Of a DNA stretch of 64,000 bases, positions 10,867 to 21,107 are shown piece by piece. The notes under the pieces are model-generated. The model saw only the letters and a list, made by a program, of their open reading frames with translations, ran no database searches and was not told where the DNA came from. The translations under genes and the position numbers were made by a program. This DNA comes from Odontocerum albicorne (lineage: Eukaryota; Arthropoda; Insecta; Trichoptera; Odontoceridae), in the NCBI GenBank assembly GCA_949825065.1, contig OX463842.1, positions 7,847,716 through 7,911,715 on the forward strand, read 5' to 3'. Position 1 is the stretch's first letter. Each line of letters begins with the position of its first letter.

Positions 10867-11173
10867 ATAGTATAAATAGACCAAAACCCATACGATGGTT
10901 GTCGCCAAAGAAAGAATACGAGAATTGAATGTTGAATACAAGAGAGCGAAAGAGGAATACTTGGATTCTTTCCGAAAGTAATTCGAAATTTGAATCTCGG
11001 TGGGTCCGTGATACTGAACGAATTTTAAATACCTAGCTAACAATTTTTGAACCGGTGTAAAAGGAGACGATGTATAAATGATATATATAAACAAATTTTA
11101 CATTTATGAATATATATTTTCATAAATGTAGATTTTTTTTTACTTCCGTGAATATTTCACGGGTTGCAACTAG
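10867..11173 (+). mobile_element. Helitron-like non-autonomous element, copy 2
   Basis: About 300 bp aligned with 4791-5144 but lacking that copy's internal duplication. The terminal hairpin CCGTGAATATTTCACGG (11146-11162) is followed by GTTGCAA and CTAG (11170-11173), then host T. The 5' side is preceded by A, consistent with insertion between A and T. Confidence 0.62.
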
Positions 11174-11975
11174 TAATATAATAATACATACGTACATATC
11201 GCTCATTGAATTAGTAATTATAACAATCAAAATATGGGTTGTTTATAAAAGCGCTGTTTTAAAAGTCACTGTAAAAGCACTTATTTTTTTTTTTTTATAA
11301 AATACTGATATATTTCAAGGCATATGAATTGTAAAATAATTACTAGTTTCAATATTACTATCAACAGCTGCTGATTATTCGAGCGTCAAGAGTTTAAAAG
11401 CAATTTAATGAGAAAAAGAGAGAAAATAAAAGTACACACTGCAGGTGAAAAGATTTATTACAGTAAATTGTAACGAACAAGCTTTTTGAAGCATGATTCA
11501 AAGGGTGAATATATTTTTTCTTTACAGCAAAATGAATGCTTTTAAAAAATAGTAGAAAAATGTTTTCACTCTGGAGAGGTAATCAACAAAAGAAGTTTTT
11601 TTTTTGTATTTAAAATAAAAAATAAGTGTTTTCATTTCATTTCGTTTCTTTTCGTGAGAATTTGACAAATACCCCGAGTGAATTTATTCATATTTTATCA
11701 AGAAAATTGTACATTTTTAAATCAGTTTGTGCAAATGAAATTTTTAGCATTTAAAAAAAGACTACCATATTTGTTGAATATGTAATCAATTTTTTGAAGT
11801 AGGCACAGAAGACAGATCTTTCTCTAAACTTACCCAGAATTCGCCTTGTCCGCATCTTTAAGTCGCATCAAGCATGCGTTCTGTTTCTTATACATCTTAC
11901 ATTTGTCTTACATAAAGCATCTTCATCTCTTTTTATCCATTCTCTTCTCAATCGTAATATGTTTTTATTATAATA
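11174..11975. other. No feature seen
   Basis: AT-rich sequence with homopolymer runs; no repeat copy or coding segment recognised. Confidence 0.4.
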
Positions 11976-11979
11976 ACAA

Positions 11980-12070
11980 AATGGCAATTCGTATAGCGCC
12001 GTTTAGAGAGCAGACTCTCCTCAACGGGATTCGAACCCACTCTTACTGATAGATTAACAATATTAAAAAA
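11980..12070 (+). repeat. Repeat C, 5' portion
   Basis: Begins near CGTATAGCGCCGTTTAGAGA and continues CAACGGGATTCGAACCCACT, then TTACTGATAGATTAACAATA. The same order occurs at 13.5, 40.9, 46.0, 59.9 and 61.9-62.75 kb. The core GGGATTCGAACCC is a reverse-oriented B-box-like sequence, so a tRNA-derived origin on the minus strand is possible but no A box is clear. Confidence 0.7.
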
Positions 12071-12119
12071 TAAATATATTTCTTCCAAAAAGAAGAGAAA
12101 AAAGAGAAAATAAAAAACA

Positions 12120-12300
12120 TATTGGTATGCTCCGATTATCTCACTTTGGTGTGCCATCGAATCCAGTACAGTGGCGGGGCTGGTGAGTTTGCTGATGTAA
12201 AACGGCTCACTCAATTAAAGAAAAAACTTCACGGCGCAGCTACGACTTTGAGATGGCGATGGGATCCTGGACAAAGGGGTTCAGCTAGGACGAGTAATAC
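12120..12300 (+). mobile_element. SINE-B body, 3' part
   Basis: Matches SINE-B at 51140-51330: ATCTCACTTTGGTGTGCCATC, ATCCAGTACAGTGGCGGGGC, CGGCTCACTCAATTAAAGAA and GATGGGATCCTGG. The tRNA-like head is missing. A short piece of the repeat C end (ACATTCGTCTTTAGATGTAG) follows at 12300. Confidence 0.75.
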
Positions 12301-12345
12301 ATTCGTCTTTAGATGTAGTGTAGTGTATGTGTAAAGTGTTCATTT

Positions 12346-12940
12346 ACAAGCATAATTTTTGTTGTAAATAAACACTTTACAAATACAAAAGTCTTTCCAA
12401 AAGGAGTAGTTTTCACGTGTTTTCTAAAACTGAACTCGAAGATCATAACTCAATTTCAAAACAGATAAAAATCATCGCATTCAAATATTACTCGAGAAAA
12501 CATTAGTTAACCAAGAATTAACATCATCAAATTATTACATATGATGCTATAATAATATGACTTTTCAATAATAAACACGTTAACGTGACAACGAGTACAC
12601 TTACATCGACTAAACCAATCAAGAAATAGATTTTTAATGTAATGAATTATTGTGCACAGATTTGTTTTTGAGCCTTTTGAAACTCATTTTCGTAATGTAA
12701 CAAAATTGCCTCAAAAGCCTTTTTTCAATGTGACATCCGCTTCTAGTTCACAATTTCCTCTTATCTGATTATTCTTTAATACATTACAATATAAGACTTG
12801 TAATTTTACAGCAGTAAATAATTATTACAAAAAAAACTATTATTTATTTGAATTTGTGTCGAGGAATACCCTTTGGAGCGGAGGAAATGAGTTGGCTCTC
12901 TTATCGGCTCTATAAAGGTTGTAATTTTTATTATTATTAT
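12346..12940. other. No feature seen
   Basis: AT-rich sequence; no recognised repeat or coding segment. Confidence 0.35.
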
Positions 12941-12949
12941 AAGACTAAG

Positions 12950-13015
12950 GTCATTTGGAATAAGTCTGGCGCTCTGTCTCCTTTCCCAACTCTAGGAGAG
13001 AAACGGCGTGTTTTT
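12950..13015 (+). pseudogene. LINE-A C-terminal end, short
   Basis: The plus frame through 12966 reads WRSVSFPNSRRETA, the LINE-A C-terminus (W-R-S-V-x-x-x-P-S-x-x-E-T-A). Only about 60 bp are recognisable. Positions 13016-13490 show nothing further. Confidence 0.5.
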
Positions 13016-13496
13016 ATATAAGTAATTTACATGACACTAAAATTTGAACAAAATATGTTTTTAAGTCTCAAATCTCTGTAAAAATATACTTTGTAAAATT
13101 ATTATTAGAAAACATGTTTACAATATCTTTTTGATATGCTACTATATTCTTTATTTATTTTTTATTTGCCATTCTTTAAGTAACTGTATATTAGCATACT
13201 TGTAACCTTACTTACATTAATTAATAATGTACATATATTACATTTAGGTAAGAAGTAACGTTATGTTTCGTACAAGAAATAATTAATGCTTCTGCCATTG
13301 GGCCCGTGGCGCCCATTGTACTACGATATGGGTATTGTGTTTTACAGAGGTTTTCAGCCTTTTAATACGCTTTGAATTATATATTTAAAGTTACACGAAA
13401 ATATACAATAAGAAAAGGTAATAAATGCACGAAATGATTTTTCTATAGGGATTTACAGTTGTCCCTCTTCCACCTTCACTGTTTAAAGATAATAAT

Positions 13497-13650
13497 TAAA
13501 GGACAATTTATATAGCGCCGTTCAAAAAGCAAACTCTCCTTACAGGCGATCTATTTCAAAGCTTGAACCTTTTCTTATTGACAAATTAAAAATATCACTA
13601 AATCAACCTATTTAAGTAAAGTGTAAGGATAGGAAAGAAGTGTTTTTAGG
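13497..13650 (+). repeat. Repeat C copy, diverged
   Basis: Starts AAAGGACAATTTATATAGCG and carries CAAACTCTCCTTACAGG, TTATTGACAAATTAAAAATA and AAGTGTAAGGATAGGAAAG in the family order. The B-box-like core is mutated. Confidence 0.6.
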
Positions 13651-13964
13651 AACAAATTAGGTTATTTAAGAATGCAATCGTACACTCGTTTGATAATTTT
13701 ATTTAGTCATACTTTGATGAAAAAGCTATCCTCGAGGGTTGCAGGGGAACTCGTCCTCTGCTAATGCCACATTGGAATATTGAAAAGATAGCGGAAGCAC
13801 TGAAACAAGGGTACAGATTAAATTAAAGTTAAAAGAAATAAAATAACCAAACAACATCATTTATATTCTGGTCACAGAAAAGGCCATTTAAGATAAAGGA
13901 GATCACCATTATTTCCACAAAACATTATAAAGCTGTAAAACTTTCACGAGTCACCACAAGTAGT

Positions 13965-14200
13965 TGATCAAAGACAAAGCTCTTCACTGGCTTGGATATT
14001 TACACCACATGCAGTACTCCTCGGCAAAGGAAATCTTTGTTTAAATATCCTATGCGACGTAGGAGAATGGATAGATCAATGCTGAGAGGACCGAATTGTG
14101 TGACGGAGATCTGTCGTTCATTGGGTAGGTACACCCAATTAGAGGAAGGGTGCTACTAAAAGAGATAGGTGGCAGAGAATCCAAGACTTATTTTGAACTC
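13965..14200 (+). pseudogene. LINE RT C-terminal relic
   Basis: One frame reads KDKALHWLGYLHHMQYSSAK, resembling the L-x-W-x-G-H-x-x-R-M block near the C-terminus of arthropod LINE proteins, then reaches stops. Only one copy is seen here and its family is not assigned. Confidence 0.5.
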
Positions 14201-14536
14201 TAAATTTAATTAATCATTTTATAATAATATCAATTACTATAAAATGTTTTTTTTCTTCTTTGAATCAACAAACAACTCTTAAGAAATAAAAATAATTATT
14301 TGTTAGGGGTCTTCTGCTATTTGGTGTAGCACTTATGACCGACTCTTAGACTCTTGTTCCTAGCAAATAACATACCCATTCGAGTCTCTTCGTTTTGATC
14401 ATTCCAGTTATTTGTAGACACCATCAGATATTATAAATTTCAGCGTCATCGTAGATGCACCATGTCTCATTCTCCTGCAACCATCAAAATGTTCAACGTT
14501 TGATATTGTATTCGAATACTTGGATAGCATCATCTA

Positions 14537-14696
14537 AGGCAAAATAGAAGGCCGAAGAGGTGTTGGCATGAGGCAAATCTCCTGGTTCCGCAATATACGT
14601 GACTAGCATAAGGGGTGCTGGGGATCTTTTTCGGGCTAGCGGGGACAAATATATCTACTCTCAAGTGATATTTAACGTTGGGGGAAACCTGACATG
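14537..14696 (+). pseudogene. LINE-G C-terminal relic
   Basis: Reads GKIEGRRGVGMRQISWFRNI and RD before a stop, then in a shifted frame GAGDLFRASGDKYIYSQVIF and NVGGNLT. It is closely similar to the minus-strand copy at 30724-30972. The K-x-E-G-R-R-x-x-G-R-x-x-x-S-W-L block is typical of LINE endings. Confidence 0.75.
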
Positions 14697-14699
14697 ACA

Positions 14700-15590
14700 C
14701 TGAGATGAAGAAGAATGTTACATATGTTGAGTTGGCTTAGCAAATCATATATGGATCATAAAAGATAATTATTTTTGACATTGATTTAAGGTTTAAGGTT
14801 GCAGTGCCTTCAAAACATTGGCCATAATTAACATAGCAACAACTCCGAAAATTAATTTGAACTTTAGAAAAACGGTCGTGAAAATTTTCAAAGATACCTG
14901 ATATTCAATGATACTTTTGACTTTGCCCTGAGGATGAGAAATATTTTACACTTGTGGAAAATAACAATAAAATATTCTGAAAAATTGGTCAACGAATATA
15001 TTTAATAACAATATAATAATAAAGATCGAACTGGCGTGTTTTCGAAACTTCCACAATGGAGACAAACTCTTGAAGCCTAACAATAACTGAAACGTAAAGT
15101 ATATTCCATTTACATTATTTTATGATGTGGAAAAATACACTGGAATATTTTATTTGTTCACTATCAGAAATCAAACATAAAAGCATATTTTGAAAGAAAA
15201 TCATAATATCACCATACACTATCGATCTATACTTTTTTTAAATCAAAATTCTTCTATTGAGAACTCTGGTTTTTCCACAGCACTTTATGGATAGGGTGGG
15301 AATATAAAGGCTTATGAAAAAGTTTTTTTTTTTTCAAGATATGGTATGTCCGTCACATGGTTCAAATCTCGTGAACTACGAGATGCACCATCAGTCGTTC
15401 AGAACTCATAGAACAATGAACGATATGTAAACAGTCATTTTTCGGTAGAAGAGGTGTAAACAGTTTGAAGAAATTGGTAGTAATCGAGAGTTTTGAGGGG
15501 ATGTAAACATAAACAGGACATTATATATCCAGGTGGACAGACCAAATCAAATGTATGATTCATTTTTCATTTAATATTGCATCTATCATG
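14700..15590. other. No feature seen
   Basis: AT-rich DNA with no recognised repeat copy or coding motif. Confidence 0.4.
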
Positions 15591-15594
15591 AATT

Positions 15595-15800
15595 GTATTG
15601 TATTGCACTTTCCTTGCACACAGTACAACCTGGTGGGCTTATTGTCTTATGGGAATCTCTTCCAACTAACCAGAAAGATGTTAAAGTGGCCTTAAGTAAC
15701 AACCTGGCTGGAATAATGGTTTTAAAAAATCTGGGTTCCAGCCTCCGGGTTGGGTGACAGGCGTCTTACCGACTAGTCTACGGAGGTCGTCATGCATTAG
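15595..15800 (-). mobile_element. SINE-A, near full length
   Basis: On the minus strand: CGACCTCCGTAGACTAGTCGG head with A-box-like part, a B box region degraded to CCCGGAGGCTGGAACCCAGA, spacer, CTTAAGGCCACTTTAACATC, TTTCTGGTTAGTTGGAAGAG and a tail of CCCACCAGGTTGTACTGTGTG. The terminal part contains TACAA repeats. It has the full order of the family. Confidence 0.8.
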
Positions 15801-15825
15801 AAGTGCAAGCACATCATCGGTTCAG

Positions 15826-16015
15826 TTCCAGATCATTGTGATCGAGTATGATTGTCAACCACCATGTAAATGAAAGACACCTGTGCATGTATTTGCTTAT
15901 TATGCGTAAGCCGTTGCACTTCAGCAAGCACACAGCCTAGACATATCAAACCCAATGTTTTTATGATAAAGCTTTCAAGACGTTCGGCAGATTTAATCGG
16001 CTGTAACTTTTCGGT
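15826..16015 (+). repeat. Repeat G, copy 1
   Basis: About 190 bp shared with 38596-38790: TGATTGTCA, AGACACCTGTG, GTTGCACTTCAGCAAGCA, ATATCAAACCCAA and CAGATTTAATC in the same order. Function and class are unknown. Confidence 0.6.
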
Positions 16016-16179
16016 GGACTGATTTTTTTTTTTAATAAAGCTTGTTTATTGTGTTGCTTTATAGCGCTGCAGAAGTTGACGATATATAGCACATAAACTA
16101 CAGAAATTCAGATGTTAAATGACCAAAAAGTACAACCAGTCCAGAAATGAGTCCACCTGGAAATGAAAATACGTGTAGA

Positions 16180-16240
16180 ACACCCGCTTGCTTATCATTA
16201 AGGTTAACCGTTAGACTACGGCCGCCAAAAATAGCACTAA
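16180..16240 (-). repeat. tRNA-like head fragment
   Basis: The minus strand reads GGCCGTAGTCTAACGGTTAA CC followed by AAGCAAGCGGGTG. TAGTCTAACGG is an A-box-like sequence. No convincing B box or cloverleaf was found, so it is probably a decayed SINE head rather than a tRNA gene. Confidence 0.35.
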
Positions 16241-16770
16241 AAATATTAAAACCATCACATATTGAAAGTGAATTTTCTCTATTCTTATACAAAAAAATCG
16301 CGAATCTAAAAACCTATTGAATGGGCTTTTCTAACTAATAATTATTATTTTTAATATTAACTCTACATATTTAATGCCAACGTTACATTCGTTACATATG
16401 TTAAATTGCCTCTCGGCTTTGGAGAAACATTTTCGCCACATATTTTTCTTCAGAATTACCACCGTTTACCTGATGAAATATAAAAATTGAGAGTAAAGCC
16501 TCACGTCTCCTCGAGTACTCGCAATTTATTTAGGCACATGCGGCATTAACTGACTTAACGTATATTTCAAGTGAACATTGCCGAGAAATTCTTAAGTGTC
16601 GTATTACATAAAATCACATTTTGGACAATTTTTTTTTTTTTCAAAAGAAAATTAACATTTATGGTTCAACGATCGCCAACTCGAAAATGTGTTTCATTGG
16701 AAAGATTTCTCAAATTGCTAATTTTTTTTTCATGATAAATGCGTTTCTTTTCCAACGGTCAACATCAAAG
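16241..16770. other. No feature seen
   Basis: AT-rich DNA; nothing recognised. Confidence 0.35.
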
Positions 16771-16774
16771 CTTG

Positions 16775-17060
16775 TTTCATTAAAAATATATCAAAAGAGA
16801 CAAATAAATGCATTAAGAAGAATATGTGATATATAAGAATTATGAATCTAATTAAAAATTTATGTTAGCTAAAAACTTGTGTTTTGTCGGGTGAAAAGAA
16901 GCACTTTGAGGTGGTTTGGAACGGACGGGTGACAACAGACTGACTAAAAAAAATACAAATCTAACCTGATTGGAAGTCGTGTTTTGGGTGACAAAGAAAA
17001 TTGTGATTAGAGGAAGTAAATGAACTTTTTTAAGAAGAAAAGGTGAAGAGTAAGAGAAAC
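16775..17060 (+). pseudogene. LINE-A internal fragment
   Basis: Frames give KRQINALRRICDI and then TLRWFGTDG and, after a frame change, a stretch equivalent to K-K-Y-K-S-N (LINE-A has L-R-W-F-G-H-V-E-R-M ... L-T-K-K-I-Y-K-S-N-V-S-G). Several frameshifts show it is dead. Confidence 0.55.
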
Positions 17061-17905
17061 AGAATTAACTGCAGGATAAAATGTATAGGAAACTAAAAAA
17101 ATTAATGTAAATAACTTAAAAAATTGCAGAGATCAGCTCAGTGGAAAATCTTATTTGAAGTTACCGCATTTATCATAAGATGAATATTAATGCTGTAATT
17201 AACAGTAAACTTTTGATGTGATAGAATGAAATGTTTTCATTTCCGTCCATCTGATGTATATTTGTATGATGTAACCTTCATGTCTTCGTCGTGTATTATT
17301 GTAACTGGACGCTATCTTATTTCTGATCTCAAATGATTGAAAGGTGTTTTCATCTCTTTTTGAGCCTAGTACGTGTAGCTAAATTAAAATTTAAAAAGTT
17401 TTTTATTAGTTAATAACCTCAAATAAAATAAAGGTTTTAGAAACTGGCCTTCACGTACGAGTTTAATCAAAAACTTCACCTGGATCAATAGAGTCAAGTA
17501 AGAGAAAACATTTTTGAATATGGGTCCCATTCGAGTACCTGCACCGCGATTCACGGGCCAAGGTTTTCTATAATGAGCTTCAAATATTGTTTAATGTACT
17601 GGGGAATTACTCTTTCCAGTTTGCTTCCATCCCATATAATGTTACGTAAGAATTTTGAACTAGTTGGGGCGGCTTGCCCGTAGTAAATGCTAGAAGACTT
17701 AAAGCTCTGGAACAGTTTTCAGGGCGATGGCAACTGAAATAAAGGAATTTTACTTTAATCTTTACCTTCTCTAATTTATATGACGATTGATATTGTATTT
17801 TAAATAAAACAACACTTCTCAAAATATAAATCTCGTAACATATCGTGTATGTATATATCCATTTACAAACTCTAAGGTCACGCCTGTTTGGATAGACACC
17901 TGTCA
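17061..17905. other. No feature seen
   Basis: AT-rich DNA. A 99-codon minus frame (17607-17906) has no recognisable motif and is not called. Confidence 0.35.
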
Positions 17906-17909
17906 AATA

Positions 17910-18100
17910 TTAGAAGTACAACCTAGCTGTCTTGTTGCCAATATCTTCCAACTAACCAGAAAAATGTTAAACACGCCTTAAGGAAAACCCAGATTGGAAT
18001 TATTTAAAAAAAAAAGTCTGGTTTCCATCGGGAATCGAACCCACGACCTTTGAACTGGGAAGCAAGCGTCTTTACAATTAGACCATGGAGATGGTCATTG
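17910..18100 (-). mobile_element. SINE-A, near full length
   Basis: Minus strand: CTCCATGGTCTAATTGTAAA with A-box features, AGGTCGTGGGTTCGATTCCC with a good B box, then CAGACTTTTTT, AATTCCAATCTGGG, TTAAGGCGTGTTTAACATT, TTTCTGGTTAGTTGGAAG and a short tail. Length is about 190 bp. Confidence 0.85.
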
Positions 18101-18119
18101 TCATTGTCATTGGCACTCC

Positions 18120-18300
18120 ACAATTTTTCCTGAGTACCTACACAATATTATTTTTGTAAATGTCATGAACAATATAAATAGCATTAATCAAAGTAAGATA
18201 TCATCAATCAAAAGAAAAGGAAGGGATGCTGGAGAGGAAAGGAAAAATCTAGAATGAAACACGTTACATTACTCCTGAGAGTTTTTTTAATTGTTTTCTG
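18120..18300 (-). mobile_element. LINE-D 3' region fragment
   Basis: The GATATCATCAATCAAAAG, GGAAGGGATG, GAGAGGAAAGGAAAA and GAATGAAACACGTTA sequence is shared with 19455-19540 and 33830-33915. It is an internal slice of the LINE-D 3' part. Confidence 0.7.
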
Positions 18301-18329
18301 AAAACATCTCAATGACGGAGAAAATCTAA

Positions 18330-18600
18330 CAATAAATATTTAGGTTTATTGATTGCAACATAGTATGTACGAGTACATATGTATATCCTGAAACTGCATA
18401 TATGTGTAAATTTCAAGATAATGGCGAAGAAATAACATATAAGAGAAAATCTATCAAAAGATCTGGGCTCATCTCATAACATCCCTCGAGTCAAGATATA
18501 CCCCCACCAATAGAGGGCGAGCCTGTCCACGAAGATATTAGATATTTTTCAGCCCACACCCTTGAACATGTAAATTTGAAATAAATAAATGACAATGAAT
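18330..18600 (-). repeat. Repeat E, copy 1
   Basis: Matches 58640-59090: GGTTTATTGATTGCAACA, CTATCAAAAGATCTGGGCTC, CACCAATAGAGGGCGAGCC and TTTTTCAGCCCACACCCTTG. It is probably the 3' UTR of a LINE, read on the minus strand, but no coding part is attached. Confidence 0.7.
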
Positions 18601-18644
18601 AAACAGTTTATGTAATCAAATCAATTAAAACATTAGTTAATAAC

Positions 18645-18960
18645 CAATGTTCTTAATTTGTTTATTTAACACTTTATTATAAAAAAAAATCTGGCGTAAA
18701 TCTCTTCCAACCAACCAGACAACAGTAAATATAGCAAGTTACATGGTCGCAAAAAATATTCTAATGATTATTGATCTTTATGAAATTTATGAACCTATAC
18801 GTAATAAAAGTAAAATTGAGATAATATCAATAAAAAAAATTGAAGGGATGGGGGAGGAAAAAAATCTGGAAAGAAGCAAGTTATACATGTATAATTGACT
18901 AGAAATTAAGATTTATTTTAGTATATTCTTAAAGCATGCCAAGGATCCGGAGCGAGTCTA
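18645..18960 (-). mobile_element. LINE-D 3' end, truncated
   Basis: Carries the tail (minus strand GTCTGGTTGGTTGGAAGAGA) and continues through the GAAGGGATG region. At about 18960 it meets HAVSRWNKLQINVRLAPDPW read on the minus strand, a C-terminal R-x-W-N-x-L signature. Thus coding end and tail are linked within one copy. Confidence 0.7.
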
Positions 18961-19206
18961 ACATTAATTTGCAACTTGTTCCAGCGGCTCACTGCATGGA
19001 CAGTTAAAGACGACGTAAAAAAATAAAAGCGGTAAACTAGGAAACTGAACTAAAAATCTATGTTTGAGAGTAGGCGCCAGTCCATGATCGGAAAGACGCC
19101 GAATATTTTTGACGAGATAAGAGGGGGCGGCGAGACAGTTAAGGATATTATACAATAAACATGGTATGCGAACTTGGCTTTTATTCTTTACTGGGGCCAA
19201 AGACAA
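18925..19206 (-). pseudogene. LINE-D C-terminal coding relic
   Basis: The minus strand from 19206 gives 80 codons including QVRIPCLLYNILNCLAAPSY and APTLKHRFLVQFPSLPLLFF. A +1 shift then continues TSSLTVHAVSRWNKLQINVR LAPDPWHALRIY to a stop near 18925. The order matches the last 100 residues of CR1/Jockey/L2-like LINE proteins, where a variable part precedes S-x-x-x-R-x-W-N-x-L-P. One frameshift inactivates it. The following 3' UTR and tail (18925-18645) are in the same orientation. Clade assignment is tentative. Confidence 0.6.
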
Positions 19207-19214
19207 TATTGTCT

Positions 19215-19655
19215 CCCAGCAACCTTTATTTGTTTATTTATTTAACACTTTTATTGAAAATACAATCTAGCGTGATTATTGCCAGGCGGCAATCTCTTCC
19301 AACCAACCAGACAAAAGTAAATGAAACAAATTATAATACATGGTCGCATAAATCATTCAAATGACTATCCATCCCCACGAAATCCATAAACACATATATA
19401 TCCACGAATCCCACACAGATGTCCAATCACCCGAACATTTTTTTTCATTTAAAGTGAGATATCATCAATCAAAAGGAAAAAAGGGATGGTGGAGAAGAAA
19501 GGAAAAGAAAAATCAGGAATGAAACACGTTATTTTACTGACTAGAAATTGATCGTTTTTTCAGTCGTTTCTTCAAGCATGCGAAGGACGGAGCGAGTCTT
19601 ATATTGGTTTGTAACTGATTCCAGTCTCACTGCATGGACACAGTCATAGACAACC
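19215..19655 (-). mobile_element. LINE-D 3' end, second adjacent copy
   Basis: Reads on the minus strand from CCATGCAGTGAGACTGGAAT through the GAAACACGTT, GGAAAGGAAAAG-complement region to GTCTGGTTGGTTGGAAGAGA, TTGCCGCCTGGCAATAATC and ends in AATAAAAGTGTTAAATAAAT. It closely matches 33590-33935. The terminal TAAATAAATA repeats resemble the simple-sequence ends of many LINEs. Confidence 0.75.
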
Positions 19656-19779
19656 TTCTTTTGCATATTTGAATTGCCTATTCGGATTTATTGAAGTGTT
19701 TCAAACTAAAAAAGTATTAAGTGTTTCAAATGAAAGAAGAAGTAAATCTTACCTTAGTGAGTGTTCACTGTTACGTGTT

Positions 19780-19980
19780 CACCCCACATTCACGAAGTAT
19801 CTTTATTCCTACTTTACCTTAAGTCTCAGTTTGCCCCACGAAATGCCACGAAGAATGAGTGTACTCGCCCCAGCAGTGGACGGATTCGGGTCACGTGGGG
19901 CCCCTCTTCCACGCCCCCGAGTCGACCCTGCACCCCCTTTCAGGCCACAAGCGGCCCATGCAAATTAGCTACATCACAAG
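19780..19980. other. GC-rich patch
   Basis: A short block much richer in G and C than its surroundings (for example TCACGTGGGGCCCCTCTTCC). CCCAGCAGTGGACGG resembles, on the complementary strand, the CCGTCCACTGCTGG found at the 3' end of the RTE at 63180. Overlapping frames have no known domain. Positions 19980-20340 show nothing more, apart from a foldback-like fragment near 20198. Confidence 0.35.
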
Positions 19981-20344
19981 CGGATGTCACCGATTTATAT
20001 ACGTATTTCCAAAGGGGTTGCTTCATTTATATTTCAGCGACATTCAATGAAATGGAGAAAAATTACATGCCACCTTTTTCTTAAATGGTTTTTTTTATTA
20101 TCAAAGGAACTGAGATGGAATGTCTTTATTAGTCCTTGGACAACAATTGTTTTTAATTAAAATACGGTCTTTGATAAAACAAACAGCTAAAACAAAAAAA
20201 ACAGTGTTTGATAAAACAAATTACAATAAAAACATTCGTTTATAATTTTTCTTTGTTTTTTTTTTGTTCAGAGCACATCTTATAACTGAATACTTGAAAA
20301 AGCCGTCAACATTCACTTTAAATTAAAAATACTTTATTCAAGCA

Positions 20345-20800
20345 CATACTATCACGCCGTCTCCTTGCTGGGGTAGGCAGAAAAGACAGAGTACGAGAGT
20401 GTCCTCTCTAGGCGCACATATGTCGTATTTTCCACATTCAGACGCCTTCTCATACAGCTCTTATGATTTTTCTTTCAAAATACAATTCACTTGTTCCATC
20501 CATACTTTCTTTGGTCTTCCTCTGCTAGGCATTTTACTCTCATTTGCACTGTATATTTATTTTGTTAATATTTCTTCATTTATTCGTTCCATGTGCCCAA
20601 ATCATTTCCAAGTGCTCATCTTCATCAAACTCAACATCTCAGCCTTAAGTCAACATTCATCCCTAATTACCGCATTCTGTCATGCATTGTCACCCTACAT
20701 ATTCTTCTAAGTACACACATTTCTACAACATTTATTCGCCTCTTTTCTCCACGTCTAAGTTTTACTACCGTTCAAAAAATTACATAACATCTAATTTAAT
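20345..20800 (-). pseudogene. LINE-A 3' fragment
   Basis: The minus strand reads KMPSRGRPKKVWMEQVNCIL then KEKS and a stop, and ends YSVFSAYPSKETA with a stop near 20352. These are the G-R-P-R-x-x-x-x-D-Q-V and V-x-S-A-Y-P-S-x-E-T-A blocks of LINE-A. The intervening part contains frameshifts. Confidence 0.75.
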
Positions 20801-20803
20801 AAT

Positions 20804-21052
20804 ATGTTTCTTAACTCACTTAAGAACTCCGGCCATATTATCAGGCTGGAAGATATAATGAAGACTATTGAAGGAAAAATAAAAAGGTCCAGATCTGGAG
20901 GCAGATTACTAATGCGATGGACAGACCTGGTAAGAAATGTTACCAAGAGTTCACTCCATAAGTATTGTAGAAATGCTAACGATCGCGAAAAATGGAGGCG
21001 TATATTTTTTTCTGCAGTTGGGTCAATTAGCTCGCAAGATCAAGTCCATTGA
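20804..21052 (+). pseudogene. LINE RT C-terminal relic, 82 codons
   Basis: Includes SGHIIRLEDIMKTIEGKIKR, RSGGRLLMRWTDLV and NDREKWRRI. These correspond to the G-H-x-x-R-x-E ... I-E-G-K-x-x-x-R-x-R-G-R ... D-R-x-x-W-R-x block at the end of arthropod LINE proteins. The relic is open but lacks the RT core; it lies head to head with the LINE-A fragment on its left. Confidence 0.6.
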
Positions 21053-21107
21053 TCACGATTGCTCTATTAAGAGCATAACAAATATGAAGAGTATTCATAA
21101 ATTGTAT

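Noticed and set aside
10639..11094. 151-codon minus-strand frame
   Set aside because: It runs through a SINE tail and the Helitron-like element, has no recognisable domain, and the homologous copy at 4.8-5.1 kb does not keep the frame.
16098..16292. 64-codon minus frame
   Set aside because: Overlaps a tRNA-like SINE head remnant and shows no domain or splice context.
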